This document shows, one piece after another, positions 1 through 18,401 of a stretch of 64,000 nt of DNA (position 1 is its first letter; each line of letters opens with the position of its first letter). This stretch comes from Whitmania pigra. Taxonomy: Eukaryota; Annelida; Clitellata; Hirudinida; Haemopidae. Both the position numbers and the translations under genes were made by a program. The stretch spans positions 739,501 to 803,500 of the forward strand of contig JAJTWR010000287.1 in the NCBI GenBank assembly GCA_021613335.1, written 5' to 3'. Under the pieces are notes generated by a model. It did not search any database, had not been told where the DNA came from, and saw nothing but the letters and a program-made list of their open reading frames with translations.

Positions 1-348
1 TATGATGGTGGTGAAGATAATTATGATGATGTGAATTCTCAGTCAGAGACTTTATTAATAAAATTGCCTAAAAATCTAAGGCAGTTCTTTGAAAATCAAA
101 TGTAAACACCATCTTAAATTTTGAAGCCAATTCGAAGAAATGACAAAGTGCAAATGCAAGAATAAATATTTAATATGATAACAAAATTCCTGGCGATATG
201 ATTAGTATGACAAATGTATTATGATTGCCGTATTACGATCAACTTTCGGGGTGCATTCTTTCGCCTCGGCATCTTGTCTCAATCTCTCTGAACATCCAAT
301 CAGTTGTCATTGTCTAATCGTAATTATAAATAAATTAAACAATTCCAG
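1..348 (+). other. Intron of the partial SLC4 gene
   Basis: AT-rich sequence upstream of the first recognisable exon of the SLC4 gene. The acceptor is the CAG ending at 348. I see no coding exon here, so the preceding exons of that gene lie to the left of the window. Confidence 0.6.
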
Positions 349-2853
349 ATCAGAAACCTACTAGGAGATTTTGCAGTACTTGTGTCAATAACCCTGATGA
401 CTGGACTCGATCACTTCTTCGGCATTGACACCCCAAAACTCGAAGTTCCAAACCAATTCAAACCGACCCTACCCGATAGGTTTTGCAATCCTTCTTTAAA
501 AGTCATTTTCCTTCAATTTTATATTTTATTTTTTATTATTTTATTCGTTTTTATTATTTTATTCAGTGCCTCATACTTTTTAACAATTCTCGTAAATGCG
601 CTAGAAATGTAATGCTTTATATAGTCATATTTGTTAAGTTGTTTTATTAATGTCATCATCAGTTATAATAATAATATTAACAATTACAATAGTTATTATA
701 ACAATAATAATAAACAGTTACTGTAGTTATGTTTAGTTGTCGTAGATAAGCTATTGAATATTAAACTCTCAGGGATTGGGTTGTCAACCCATTGAAAGTG
801 GACCACTGGTGGCTGATCCTCGTTGCCACCTTCCCTGGTTTGTTGGCAACAATCCTAATCGCCCTCGACCAACAAATAACATCGGTCATCATCAACAGAA
901 AGGAAAACAAACTCAAGGTCGATTTCTGCTTTAAAATCTGTGTTCTGCAGTGATTCTTGTGGTTAATTATTTTTCAATAAGTCAATATTGTCACAACTTA
1001 GCTATGGACACAAACCTACATAATTACTGCTAAATTGTTTTTGATAATACTTTGTTATTGTGCATCTAATCACAGAAGGGGCACGGTTACCATCTGGATC
1101 TGCTTGTCCTGGCACTACTGGTTGCTATTTGTTCCTTCCTCGGCCTCCCTTGGTTCGTGGCTGCCACGGTCAGAGCAATAACCCACGTCAAGAGTCTCGT
1201 CAAGGAATCGAGCGTCAGGATACCAGGGGAGAGACCACAGATGCTGGGAGTCAGGTATTGCTGAGTTCAGAGTTTCATTTCTTTAAAGAGGTCTGCGATG
1301 ACCGCTGTTCAAGTTGAACTTGATGTGTTCAAATAAGTTTTCCATATTTTATTCATTTATTTCATTGAAATCAATAAACCAAGTACCAAAAGGAAAAAAA
1401 AGGAATGTATTAGGAAATCAACAATTTTTTTTATTAATTTTGTTAAAGTGATTTGCAGAAAGCAGATGTTTTTATTGGAAATAATTATCAATTTGCGAAT
1501 TTCGTAAATGGAGTTTGATTAAATTTTTCTCCCGGATCTCAAAAACTCATCCAGAGAGCAACGAGTCACGGGGATATGCATTCACCTACTCATCGGATTC
1601 TCATGTTTGCTCACGTCCGTCTTGAAGGTGTGAGTTGTGGAAGCTTCTCATGTATGAATTCATTAGTAGCATTTCTTTATTTGATATCACTTCATGATGG
1701 TGGTCAATTAATATTTGTTTTCTTGTGGTTTAATTTGTTTACATTGCAGCTCATTCCCATGCCTGTGCTTTATGGCGTGTTCTTGTACATGGGAATCACA
1801 TCATTGGGAGACGTTCAAGTGAGTTCAAGCTCTGTAATAGTTTCCACTGCTATTACTATTAATATTAATATTATTATTATTATACTTATTATTCAGAGTG
1901 AAATTTGTTAAGTAAGCATGCTATTTTAAAGTTACCACTAAATGTTTAATGGTGAAGCAAAATGGACATAATGATTCTTATGGCTTCATAATTATTATTT
2001 TTTGGACATTCTAAATTAAGAAAAAAAAAAGATTATTTGCACTCACAAATTTTATTGACGAAACATAATCATCTAAATTGACATCGACGCTAATGAATTT
2101 AAAAGTTCATCGAAAGAGTGCTGATCCTCTTCATGCCTGCAAAGTATCAGCCCGACTACATTTACCTGAGACACGTGAAGACGTTCAACGTGCACATCTT
2201 CACAGTCATTCAAATAGCGTGTTCAGCTCTTATGTGGACCATAAAGAGCATCAAGTATACTAGCATCGGATTCCCTCTTGTTGTGAGATTCTGCTTTGTA
2301 TGAATCTTATTGCATGAATATCCTATTTCATTGAATATTCTGTCGATAGAATTTGTTGTTGTATTATTATAGCATCAATGTGGCAGCAGAGGACATACTT
2401 ATCTATATCAGTCTATAGCAGTACAAATTGTTATTAATTGCAGTTAATAGCATTGATAGGAGCCAGGAAGGGCATGGATCTCCTTTTCAGTCAGAGAGAT
2501 TTGTTCTGGTTGGACAACCTTTTACCAGATGAGAGGAGACGTAAGGAGGAGGACATACAGAAACTCTTGGAGCGTCCAAGCCTCATTTATGAGGTAAAAC
2601 ACCTTGAACGAACAGCCTCACCCACATGACACCATCAAGGCTTGCTAATAAACGTCATCAGTCTATTTGTTTGGTGTTAATAACAGCACTGCCAATTTCC
2701 GGCAAACATTTACCTAACAAAATATCAAATCAATCTTGCAATGCTCATTGAAATCATTTACAGAACATCCAAGAACAGAGTCCCACGCTGTCTGACGAAG
2801 AGTACAACGAAGATGGAGAAGCACCCTTTAAAGAAATCCAAAAGAAACTGTAA
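349..2853 (+). CDS. SLC4 Na+/HCO3- cotransporter (NBC/NDCBE type), 3' part, 8 exons
   Basis: C-terminal 337 residues of a plasma-membrane bicarbonate transporter. Exons: 349-479, 773-917, 1076-1254, 1555-1627, 1750-1818, 2106-2282, 2444-2593, 2764-2853. All phases close and the chain ends in TAA. Family landmarks in order are LGDFAV, TPKLEVP, ALDQQITSVIINRKENKL, KGHGYHLDLLVLALL, FVAATVRAITH, VREQRVTG, PMPVLYGVFLYMG, MPAKYQPDYIYLRHV and a GARKGMDLLFS tail. The aspartate in LDQQIT sits where anion exchangers carry a glutamate, and Asp there is typical of Na+-coupled members, so I call it NBC-type rather than AE. The tail after the last membrane segment is short and acidic (SDEEYNEDGEAPF). The gene is cut by the left edge, so the cytoplasmic domain and the first membrane segments are missing. 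It is a paralog of the AE gene at 13.9-30.1 kb. Electrogenic versus electroneutral transport cannot be decided from this part. Confidence 0.93.
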
Positions 2854-2901
2854 TCCTTGATAAGCTTTTTATTGCCTCAGACAATGCGCAATTACCTCAC
2901 A

Positions 2902-2907
2902 AATAAA
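2902..2907 (+). terminator. Poly(A) signal AATAAA of the SLC4 (NBC-type) gene
   Basis: A canonical AATAAA lies 49 nt after the TAA stop and before the 3' end of the convergent RpL7 gene. This implies a very short 3' UTR. Confidence 0.5.
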
Positions 2908-3164
2908 TCATGATCTCAGGAGCCATGCTCCTTACCCGACTTAATTTGTCAGTATTCAGCTTCATTTTCTAGTCACTGCACGGTTTTTCATTAACTCTTT
3001 AAACCATTAATCATGCTGGTAGCATCATTTTGCATAGAAGCACAAATTGTGTTTTGTACTAATAAACAAATTCTACAATGTCATTCAAACTTTATGCTGA
3101 CAATATGCTGAGCCATCAACTTATAAACTGAAGACAACGAATGACACCATTTTAGATAATGGTT

Positions 3165-3170
3165 TTTATT
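3165..3170 (-). terminator. Poly(A) signal of RpL7
   Basis: TTTATT on the plus strand is AATAAA on the minus strand, 29 nt beyond the RpL7 stop. Such a short 3' UTR is usual for ribosomal protein genes. The gene converges on the SLC4 gene with under 300 bp between them. Confidence 0.55.
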
Positions 3171-3198
3171 GAGGAACATTGTTCGTGTCGGTCACCCT

Positions 3199-4336
3199 TT
3201 AAACCATGCGCCTGAGGAGAGCGTTGATCTTGTCTTCCCTGCATCCGAAGTCACCACCGTCGACGAAGTGGTTACCCTTCTTCCTCCATCCACCGTTGGG
3301 GGTGTTGAGCTTGAACGGCCACAGGAAGTTTGTTGCTGACTTGAAGTTGGGACCAGCAGTGAAAACCTCATGGACCAAATCCTCAACACAGATTATGTTC
3401 TTCTTGCCTATAAGAAGTTATGGGGACATGAATCTGATGGGTTTTCTAATTTTGCCAAAATAAGTTAACTTACCCAGCTTCTGTTCAACAATGGCATTAT
3501 CAACAAGGGGGGTACGTCTACCCTCAATTTTGCCATATCCTCTCTTGTAGATGAGTTCCTTGACACTCTTCAAGTTGGGGTATCTGGAAAATTATGATCG
3601 AATTAAATGTGATTCTTATTGCGAAGGCACCAAAAAGTACACTTACCCCCAAGTGACGTAGGGCTCAACAATTTTGAGCATGTTCAATGTGGCCTTGTTC
3701 AGCTTGATGAACACACCGTTGTTGATCTGCCTCAGACGGAAGAGTTGAAGGATCTTCCTTGGCTTAGGGTGGAGTCCATTGATACTAAAAACAAATTGAA
3801 AGCATTTTGTAGATTTTTCATCAATTATATTAGATCACGCCACTACCAACCCTCTGATCCTGATGACAAATGCAATCTTTGACTCAGGGGGAACGTAGAA
3901 GTTTCCATTGTTACGAGCCTGCCTCGAGAACGCCAATTGCTCCTTCTCAGTAGCCTGATATTCCTTGGCGTACTTTTCGGCCCTCACGAAATATTCTTTC
4001 TTCCTCAGAACGAGTTTCTGAAATCGGTGTTAATATGAGACACGTGCTCCGGTGGAGAAATTTTTTCGCGATTGATCAAGCACTTATAACTTTTTAACAA
4101 GTAATGTTACTGACCCTTTGGGCATTGGCTTTGGCTTTGAGCAAAGCAGCCTTCCTACGAGCGATGAGGTCCCTCTTCTTGAGGATTGTTTCGGGGACGC
4201 TGTAAAACAATTCAATCTCGCTGTATATCCATGATTCAAGATCTAGCTAGCTATTTAATTCTTTATTCATCTATATTATGTTTAAGTGTTGAAAGCTAAA
4301 ATATTAAAAGTGTCGAACGCACCTAACAGCCACCAT
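3199..4336 (-). CDS. RpL7: 60S ribosomal protein L7 (uL30), 6 exons
   Basis: Component of the large cytosolic ribosomal subunit. Exons on the minus strand: 4336-4323, 4199-4115, 4017-3851, 3784-3647, 3583-3474, 3407-3199. They total 241 codons, giving 240 aa against about 248 in human. The first coding exon holds only 14 nt (M-V-A-V plus part of S). Recognised segments are [45 protein letters not shown], the core [65 protein letters not shown] and a C-terminus ending NALLRRMV. The start is the only ATG in frame with the splice chain and lies just behind a pyrimidine-rich leader. Introns are mostly 60-120 nt. I looked in them for C/D-box snoRNA motifs and saw none that were convincing. Confidence 0.97.
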
Positions 4337-4350
4337 TATCTCGGCAAAAC

Positions 4351-4365
4351 GGAAAAGGAAAGAAA
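4351..4365 (-). promoter_or_regulatory. 5' TOP-like pyrimidine tract of RpL7
   Basis: On the minus strand the sequence about 15-30 nt before the ATG reads TTTCTTTCCTTTTCC, a pyrimidine run followed by GTTTTGCCGAGATA and ATG. A transcription start inside such a tract (a terminal oligopyrimidine leader) is the known growth-dependent translation signal of ribosomal protein mRNAs. The exact cap site cannot be seen from sequence alone. Confidence 0.5.
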
Positions 4366-4366
4366 T

Positions 4367-5776
4367 GTTTGTTTATGGCTAGATCAAACTATTGAGTTCT
4401 TATTTAAAATATTGAATCAAAAAATTCAAAAATTAAAATAAATATGATATTTTATTAATTATAAATATAAAAAATTAAAAGTATTGTAATATTTATAAGC
4501 TTGTTGGTTTTTTATTTACATTAAATCTAAAACTTAAAATGATGTTAATCTAAATAGAAAGTTGTCATAAATTTTATTCAAGCAATAAAAATCTGGTGCG
4601 ATAAAACTATAATTTCATATATCAAGGGCTCAAAATAACATATAGCGTTGTGAGAAAAGTGTTTAAAATGAACGACTTTCAACAATCTTGTTTTTAATTG
4701 TCACTTTTACGAGCTGGATGCATAAGCATAAAAAAAAACAACTATGGACAGATGTAACAAAAATGTGGACATAATTTTGGGGTTGCAAAGGGTTGGGTGG
4801 GACGTTGCAAAGTTGCTCTCGGTGATATGTAAATTTAAAAGCAGTTGCAGAATACCAGAAGTTTTTGAAATTCAATGTTGCAGATTTAAAGGTTTTAGCT
4901 TTGGAAAGCAAATATTGAACCAATCCATCAAACAGAAGGAACCCAGGTCTCCCAGGGGCACTTCGATGCCGTTCAATGGCCGATCTAGAACACTGTGGCG
5001 AGGGCGCACACACTGCTAACAAGGGAGGAGAGCACAGATACTAACATTTCTGTCCAAAATGGTAAATTATTGAAACAAAAACAACCTTTAAATTAAAATA
5101 GATTTAACTAATATTTTCCTATTTTCTCCAACCTTGACCACCCCCTCCCTCCCTAAATCCGCTTTCTAATATGAAATTTATTCCTCTCTCAAAACTGAAA
5201 AAGTATCTACAAATGCGCAACGTGAAACAGACTGAATTCATTTTTACACGTACTACTCGATGTCAACCCATAAACTATGTATTTATCATTGCCATTGAAT
5301 TAAAACTATGCTACGTTATCATCACTAGTTTTGATCGATTGAGTCATCAGTTCAACGTGGTGTGATATTTATTTAAGCTTACGGACTAGAAGCAAGAAAT
5401 CATTGAGTCAGCATTTTGCTGAGGTACAGAGCTTCGGACTATTTCTAAGTTTCATATCTCAAAGGGTATAAGAAACCACTCCGTATGCACACTTCTCAAA
5501 CATCAGAATTAAAATTTTGAGTTATAGTCAAAATCCCTCGAGTCATCAAAAGAAAAACACAGCCTTTCCCCAGGACAACTATTAACAACTATTTTCAAGT
5601 AGTTTCTACGCAGGTGGCCTTGGTCTTCAATAGTCTTCAAAAATAAACCGATAGGAATCATACCAAGTTAAATACTAACAACCAAACGCAAACAATTCAC
5701 AATTCTAAAACGTAGGGGATACACCGAAAATCATGTTATGTAGATCAATTGCCGGGGGTAGATTTGATTTAGAAAG
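4367..5776. other. Intergenic region between RpL7 and DLAT
   Basis: AT-rich DNA with no supported gene. It should hold the RpL7 promoter on its left and the DLAT 3' UTR on its right. A minus-strand AATAAA at about 5369-5374 could be the DLAT poly(A) signal, giving a 3' UTR of roughly 400 nt. A 119-codon open stretch at 4663-5022 has no family resemblance and ordinary intergenic composition. Confidence 0.5.
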
Positions 5777-10603
<4,827 letters not shown>

Positions 10604-13600
10604 TTTCGCTCGCCACTCTGCTTATTTGTGTTGAAAGGTTACATAGAGATGTGACGGATTCGCAGAATCTCTATAGGAGATTGCAACTTTGCTCTTTTTA
10701 GTTACTTCTAATTATAAAATTAATAAAATTTTATTTGACTTTATATAGTGTTTGCTACCAATTTAATTGTTATTTGGAGCAAAGCTTGATGTAGCCATTG
10801 CACTTTTGCATTTCGACTGCTACTCATCGAATGCCTTAGTTACGTAATTTCTTATTAAACAAAACAAATAAAAATTTGAAGTTCTTAAAACATTTTTCCA
10901 ATTTTTAATTTTTTAATTAGTGATCCCAATTTTGATCTCATCGGTTTTAGGTAATAGGTTTAGCTAAGACTTTTCCGCTTTCATTGCACATGTCAAACAT
11001 AGTAGACGTATCGATCTGCATGTTCCCATTCATGGAGCATCGTCTGGATCCATAGAAACATAATTCAGTATTGAATAAATCTATTAGCACAACGAATTCA
11101 TAAAATGCGTAATTAACTTTTTTCAGACTGTCATAGAATCTGAAAGTCGCATTCATTGAGTTAGAAAAATACAATGAAAGCTTTATCCACTAATTAAGTT
11201 ATTCATTAAACTTTACCCCTAATAGAAAACAATTTACAATTCCTGGGTCTAATGACCCTGGTGCTTTAATAGATATTGCAATTGGGAATTGATAGACTTC
11301 AATGTACAACATTCCAATTTTCTATTTTCGCATTCAGTCCTCGCATCAACTGGAAAATACCAGAGTGATTAAGCGCAGAAATAATAAAGGCATTACAATA
11401 GAAACGACTTTGAACTTCATGAGAATCCAATTTATGCAATTTTACCCTCATATCTTAATAAACTTTTATTATTATGTTGGCGAACGTTGTTATCACTCAG
11501 TAAGAACCAATTATTAATTCGATTATATGTTTGCTAGTGCACCTATTTTTTAGATCTTTGATTTAGTCTAGCTAGTCATCTTCTAATATATATTAGTTTG
11601 CTTGAATTGACCTTCTCCTACAGAACACATCTGTAGGTGTTACAATGTTCATCTCGACAGGACCCAACTTGATCCGAACTTCACCTGTTCAAACCGCCCG
11701 TGAAGTCTTTAATGAACAAAGACCAGATGATTGGAAAGTATTAACGAGGTAGTATGCGACAAGCATCTGCCCATTTTCGAAGTTTTATTCACAGTTGTTC
11801 TAGAAAATGAGCCAGACAAAGTTGTGAATGATGAATCTTATTAACTGAAAACCAAACAATATCTGGTTAAAAAGCGAACTCATTAACCCGTCACAATTTA
11901 GGTTATAAATACTTGCCTTTAACAATGTAATAATAACTTTGTTATTCCATCTGTGTCGTGTGCCAAAATTACGTTTATTCTAAAAATATTTCAGGGGATG
12001 TCTTAATTGCAAATAAAGTGAGCGAATCAGCTGCCCTGGTCGAAAACAAATTTTGGGCTCTTACGCAAAGCTGTGTCAATTCGGTAATTGAAAAACAAAA
12101 AAAAGATTTAAAACCACGGAGGGCTCTAAAAAATTGTCTGGCCCTGGGAAATTCTCCTCTGTCCCTTCCCTTCGGAGGCCTTGAACATAATATTTGGAGA
12201 AAGTCCGGACTACATTTGTGGGAAACCGCCCACCTAATTTCTGTTTCTCCTGGTTAGCCACTGTCCCTCAAAAATAAGTAATCAGCCAATTGTAAACATT
12301 TCGGAAGTGCTGAGTGGAGGTTTTCCCACCTGGAAAAGGATGAAATGATTAAACATTTATAAATGTGGTTAAAGACTGCAGATAGGGCAACAGGTGATGT
12401 TCGCAATGAGTGATGATTAGGCAGGTATAAGCGCAAAGTTTCACGACATCTCTAAAATCAATCAAGTGGAGGTAGCTGAATCAATTCGATAGATTTCAAG
12501 ATGACGCCAAATCAAAGCAAAGTTACATCGGGTTAGAAAAAGAATGGAATTGTTTTGAACTTGTGGAGGTGATAAATCATTTTTTATGAATTAATCACAG
12601 TAATTCTGATGTAAATGAGTTCTATAATTAATGGAAATTTAAACAACTTCTGGTATGATAATTCATTTTTCCTGTTATAGAAATAGACTTTTAGGAGGAT
12701 AATAAGAAATAGAAGCATTCAAAGAATTTCACGTCTTTCGTTATGCCTCGAATTTGGCATTGTTATCATCACCATGATGAACGTTTAATAGTTATCGATA
12801 TCATGGTTTCGAAAAGCTAATTTTGGAGTTTCGATAAGAGTATTTCAGTCTTTTTTTATTTTCACGCGAACAATAATACTTTCACGGTCTCTCGATTTCA
12901 AGTAGCTTGTTATCGCGTCATAAAGATCACACTCGTAAATTAGGTCACGAATGAAGAAGTCTTTGACATAAGCCCGACGCCCCAGCAACCATCAAGAACT
13001 CAAAAGGAAATGGAATTATGAAGCGAGCAATCTTCCATCTACCGTTGGAAAACTTTTGTTAAAAATATTGTTTTTGCTTAATGTAGAATGGCTTTGTAAG
13101 TACTTGTTGAATCGACCGGACGTGCTCGTCAGTGATATTCTGATACGAAACTCTTAAAAACATCTCAAAAGTCCTAAAATAATTTCGATTGCATCAAGAG
13201 GTATAATGTAACGAATAGGGCTGGTGCTTGTGTTCCATGCATGCATGCACCAACAGAACAAAGTATCTAGTCTTTTGATCATTCTTAATTCAATCACACA
13301 GAATGCAAAATACCAACGTAATTAATCGAGTCTAACAAAAAAGAATCACGCCGCTCCATTTGCATTTTTAAGCGCGACAGATTTTTCCCCTGTAACAATG
13401 GTGAAGATTTCACGCATTCAGGCTACGGCTCTTATTACTTGCTAGCTTTTTTGGCGGCGTCCGACATTGTCCGCTTGCAATCTCAGTCAAATAAATTGAT
13501 GGAGAAACTTTATTCATTGCAAATAATTTCGCGATTGCGGGCCACGGTATCAGTTCAGTTTTAAAGAGGTGCTCTCGACGTCGAAGCTGTTGGATGCTGA

Positions 13601-13771
13601 GATAACTTGGCTGTAGAAGTACGAAAGATTAGATTGGAACATATTTTAAAAGCGATTTGCAGCAGATTTTGTCAGTCGGATTTTCATCACGACAGTACAA
13701 CATTTTCAAGCTCAATTTGCCTGCAACTCCAGAAGCGTGGAGCCGTCACGCGTCACGACGAAGTTTGTTGA
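10604..13771. other. Intergenic region between the divergent DLAT and AE genes
   Basis: About 3.2 kb separating two genes that diverge, so both promoters should lie here. The sequence is AT-rich and I recognise no gene. One exon-like stretch occurs at 11632-11748: a good polypyrimidine tract and CAG acceptor, 39 open codons, then AAA|GTATTA. It matches no family I know and is listed only as a finding. Confidence 0.45.
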
Positions 13772-13779
13772 TATAAATA
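13772..13779 (+). promoter_or_regulatory. Candidate TATA box of the AE gene
   Basis: TATAAATA, 125 bp before the proposed ATG at 13897. It predicts transcription starting near 13800. Two minute upstream ORFs (ATG AGG ATT TAA at 13830-13841 and ATG CTT TAA near 13853) would then lie in the leader. A possible splice acceptor (CAATTAG) at about 13881 leaves room for an alternative leader. Confidence 0.4.
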
Positions 13780-13896
13780 CACCAAGAGGCCTGCTTTGCT
13801 TGCCAAAGAGCAGAAGAGGTTTATCGACTATGAGGATTTAAGCGACTTAAAAATGCTTTAACTTTCTTATACATCAATTAGGTCTTCGCTGGAGTT

Positions 13897-16800
13897 ATGG
13901 AAACGTCTGTCAACTCGGAAGATGTGAGGATACTCATAGATCCATTGAACCTTCCCAGAAAGGTAAAGTAGTAACGTGTTATAAGCCATTTAAATAGTTT
14001 TCTAAATTTGACTCTGATATTGCTAATGTTGGATTTTTAAATATGGAGTCTAAATCTATTATATTAATACATTATTTATAATTTTTAACATATTTACTTA
14101 TCAGATCAATTGTGACAATCATGAACATTTTTCTCTTGTGGATAAAAATGTAAGCTTCGTAAAAGAAAAAAAATGCAGTTCTTTTGAGAAGTTGTCATCG
14201 AGGGAAAATAAGGAGATATCTGATTTTCTGAATGCAATTGAGAAGCCATCAGAGAAGTTTGATTTAAAGAAAGAATTTTATGCAGAACCTGTACCTGTTG
14301 GATCGTGGCATCAATTCAATGAAAATGAAGAAGCTGATGGTAAGACATATTTTTGACTAGTTAAAGTTTTACATGTATTTTATGATTTGACTTCTTTAAA
14401 TATCTAAGTTTTCCATTAAAAATTAGATATTTAAGGCCATTTCAGGTTTTGATTTTGTTCTTGAATTAAATAGGTTTTTCATAGAAGTTTAATTGACCTT
14501 CAAAGTATTTTTGCATGAATAGGAATGATGAAGGACATTCTATAATTTTAATTGTGAATTATGACTGGTCTAAAATATGAAAATAATTTTATAACCCAAA
14601 TTATTATCTACGAAATAATGCTGTACTGGCATGCACGACTGTTTGCCTTTTAGATCTGTGGATGAATTGCTTTGATTTAAACATTGGCTGGATAATCTTC
14701 TGTGCTGAATTTCCCAGCACGAGGAAAATCTCTTTAATCTCACATAAATGTGTTAATCTCAGAACAAAAGTTTAAAGCATTAGCAGCTCAAAATGCTTTT
14801 GAATTTTAGTTCGGCACAGGTCGGGCGTCTTTCCGCACTCCTGGGCACCGTTGGGACCCTCCCCTTCGTCTGGTCTGGGTAGACACAGATCCCAACACAA
14901 GTTACAAAAGTTCAACAACCTAAAGAAAGTCTGTTTGCTAACATTTAAATTTTTTAAATTTAATTTGTAAAATAACTAGTTTTACTCTTGCGTTGTTGCA
15001 TCTCGGCTCAAATTTCTGCAATTTGATATCGTTCATGGAATGCTTCCTATTAATTAAATAATCGAATATATGTGTAATGCATTCCCTCTGCCAATGAAAT
15101 TCTAAAGAATTTTAAATCAGAGAGATTTAACTAGAATCTCTTTGAAATTAATCTTGAATAATTTAAAAAAAAAGATGTCTGTAGATGTCACATAAGTTAT
15201 TCAAATGGTGGATGTTTGACTATTTAAGAAAAAAAGGTTCTCGCGACGGGAAATATTAACTACGTGACACACTATGTGGCATCGGGCAATGCATCAAAGG
15301 TTCGTTACGACCGGTTGCCGTTGGTATCGACCGGCTGGTTTTAAGATTCTTTAATCTCGATTGTTCTCGACCTTTTGTTGCTCAATCATTCTGCACTGAC
15401 AACCTTCAAAAAGTAGCAACGAATGACTTAACGAATTAGAGCCTTCATTCGTTTTCTTTTCTTCGTTTCGTTTGTTCAGTGTCGAGGAAGTATTTTTAAA
15501 ATGTCTTCGCTCGACCGGAAATTGTCCACTTGTTTGTCGGCTTTTTGGATTTCGATTTTCCAGAATTGCTCCTTTCTATGCTAAACTGAGCTGCCTGCTA
15601 GAGGGCTGGAATGGTAGTTTGTAAGCTGTAAGCTGGCCATGGAATTTTAATGTAAATGATGCTGAAATTATGTAATTGTTAATTATTTAATCCAGGCTAG
15701 CAGTTAAACTGCAGCCACTATCTTATGTTATCTAGGAAGATATTTTAATCTGATAATGAAAGGTCATTGCAATTATAAACTTTGACCTTATGAACTCATT
15801 AAGTCCCTGTTTTGAAGACAATGCTCCTGTTGTTATAATGATCCTATAATATAATGAGATAAATATATAATGTGATATATAATATATATAATGAGCCAAA
15901 AAATTTAATTCTTTAGCTGTCTGCCATCTAAGGCTACTACTATCATTGCCAGTACTTTCATATTATTTACTTATTTCATCTAGACCAGCTGCACTGTGGG
16001 CCTAAATACATGCTGAAAAGATGATTCAGCAGATGCAATATTGTGGATGTTTTTGGAAGCATTTCATTTCACCTTGTCGTCATTGGTCATTGTCGTTATG
16101 GATGAAAATGTTTTCAGTGCAAATTTTTGACAGTTGTGATAGGCTCATGCATTTGCCAGTTTGGGGTTCTATGCTGATCGGTAGTAAAATATCTCCAATG
16201 ATATATTCTTTAATTTTACATGATGAATCTAAATTTAACCATTAACAAATAAATTTATTGGTAATGTTAATAAATAATATGATATTTTTTACCAAAAAAT
16301 TTGCAAACAATAATTTTGGACCTCTCTAGAACCCACTGTCAGTGACAGAAGGAATGGTGTACACAATCCCGGACAAGTGCGACCACAAAGCTTCCTCGAA
16401 AAGCTTCCAACTGCCCCGGGACAAGAACACTCAGAGGTCCTTGAAAAATCACACCGAGTACCCTGAGAAGTCTGGCCCAGTCCTCTCTAACCACCATCGT
16501 AGCGATGAAATTGCACCCAAAGCAAATGCAAACTCCTTCATTGACAATCAAGGCGGCGGCGATGGAATTGGTGAAAATTCCTGCGCAGTTGTGCCAGACG
16601 GTCGGAGAACTTCAATGGACGAAGGCAAACGAGGGCTTCTGAAGTTGACCAATCAGAGCGAGAGGGGAGGGTCTTCGGTTAAAGTGGCTTTCTTTCTCGG
16701 TATGTTTGCATTTGCTTCTAATGTGGCGTAGATGGTTATACAGATGTGATGATGATGATGATGGTGGTGATGAAGATGATGGTGATGCCATGCTGATGAG

Positions 16801-18312
16801 GATAATTTTTAATTACTGACCATCGTGTTGCTCTAATCGTTTTCAAAACTTTTAATTTGATTTACTTGCACACACAGCTCCTCTTCTGGTAATGATGATG
16901 ATGATGGTGGTGATGGTGATGATCGTGGTGATGGTGATGATAATGATGATGATGAGGAGGAAGACGACGGTGATGATGGCGATCTATAAAATGAATTTGC
17001 TGGCTTTTATAATTTAATAAACGAGTCAATAAGTGTGAATAATAAAATAAAATAAAATAATCACGAAAAATCACCGTTGCTTACAATGACAGCAGCAATA
17101 GCAATAAATTGCTTCTGATGACAAAGGAGTTAGATATCCATGTAGAGAAACTTCAAAGAGAAATGAATCATTTTTTCTGAATTATTAATTATTACATTTA
17201 ATGAATAAATTGATTCTTGTAAGGGTTAGGATTTTTCAAGAGTTTTGTTTCTCAAGACAATACTAAAAATAATAATGCTGATGATAACAATAACCATAAT
17301 AATAATAATAATAATAATAGTAATAATAATAGTAATAATGATAATGATAATGATAATGACAATGACAATGACAATGACAATGACAATGACAATGACAATG
17401 ACAATGACAATGACAATGACAATAACAATAATAATAATAATAATAATAATAATGATAATAGATGCTTAAAGTTTTGATTGCTGAAAAAAAAGCACTTCAC
17501 TGAAAAAAAAGCACTTCACATTTTTGGCTATTCTCTCTGTTATTGCAAAGACATGAACAATATTAATAACGACAATGAACACAGATCGTCTCTTAAAAGT
17601 GAATGGAATTAATTCATAGATGAGTGAATGAAGTGAATTCATAACCATCAATGATTCCCTCTGCATCTTCTCAAATGAAAGTGAAGCTGTTTTCCATCTT
17701 GTAATAGGTGCAGACGACATGGAAGCAGGAGGGGAGATGGAAGCAAAACTTGCAAGCGAAGTTGTTTCACCATCCAAGGGCCCTAAGATCAGGTTGGTGT
17801 TGTTGGCTGTTGAACTGGGATTTTTAAATTGTCACAACATGTTATCATCATCATCATCATCATCATCATAACCACCGCCATCATTATCATCATCATCATC
17901 ATCATCATTATCATCACCAGTCACCAGTAACTTAATACCAACTCCTCGCACGGCAGGAAGCATGGTGGGAGGCACAGGTCGGGAAGCAGGGTGTTCGGAA
18001 GCGAAGTGCTCCTCGAGAGTTCGCGTCACGTTCGATCGGACGAAGGAGGAGGAGACGGAGACGACCTCGACGACGTGCATCGCAACGTCATCGCCAGTTA
18101 GTCATCACCGGCTTGTGCTTAGTCAATTTAGTCAAATGTTCTGTCAACAAGTTCAATCTATTGATCTGTTCTGTTCATTCCACTGCCATGCATCATTGAT
18201 AATGATGATGATGGTGATGATGATGATGATGGTGATTATTATAATTAATCAATATTATTTTCATTATCATCATTATTATTATAATTATTTTATTTTCTTA
18301 TTATTATTATTG

Positions 18313-18401
<89 letters not shown>

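Noticed and set aside
3408..4322. snoRNA genes in RpL7 introns
   Set aside because: No paired C/D boxes or H/ACA hairpins were visible, and the introns are mostly too short.
4663..5022. 119-codon open frame on the minus strand
   Set aside because: Low coding character, no family match, and an overlapping open frame on the other strand of similar quality.
17245..17500. Met-Thr and Ser-Leu dipeptide frames
   Set aside because: Products of the AAT/AATGAC microsatellite inside an AE intron.
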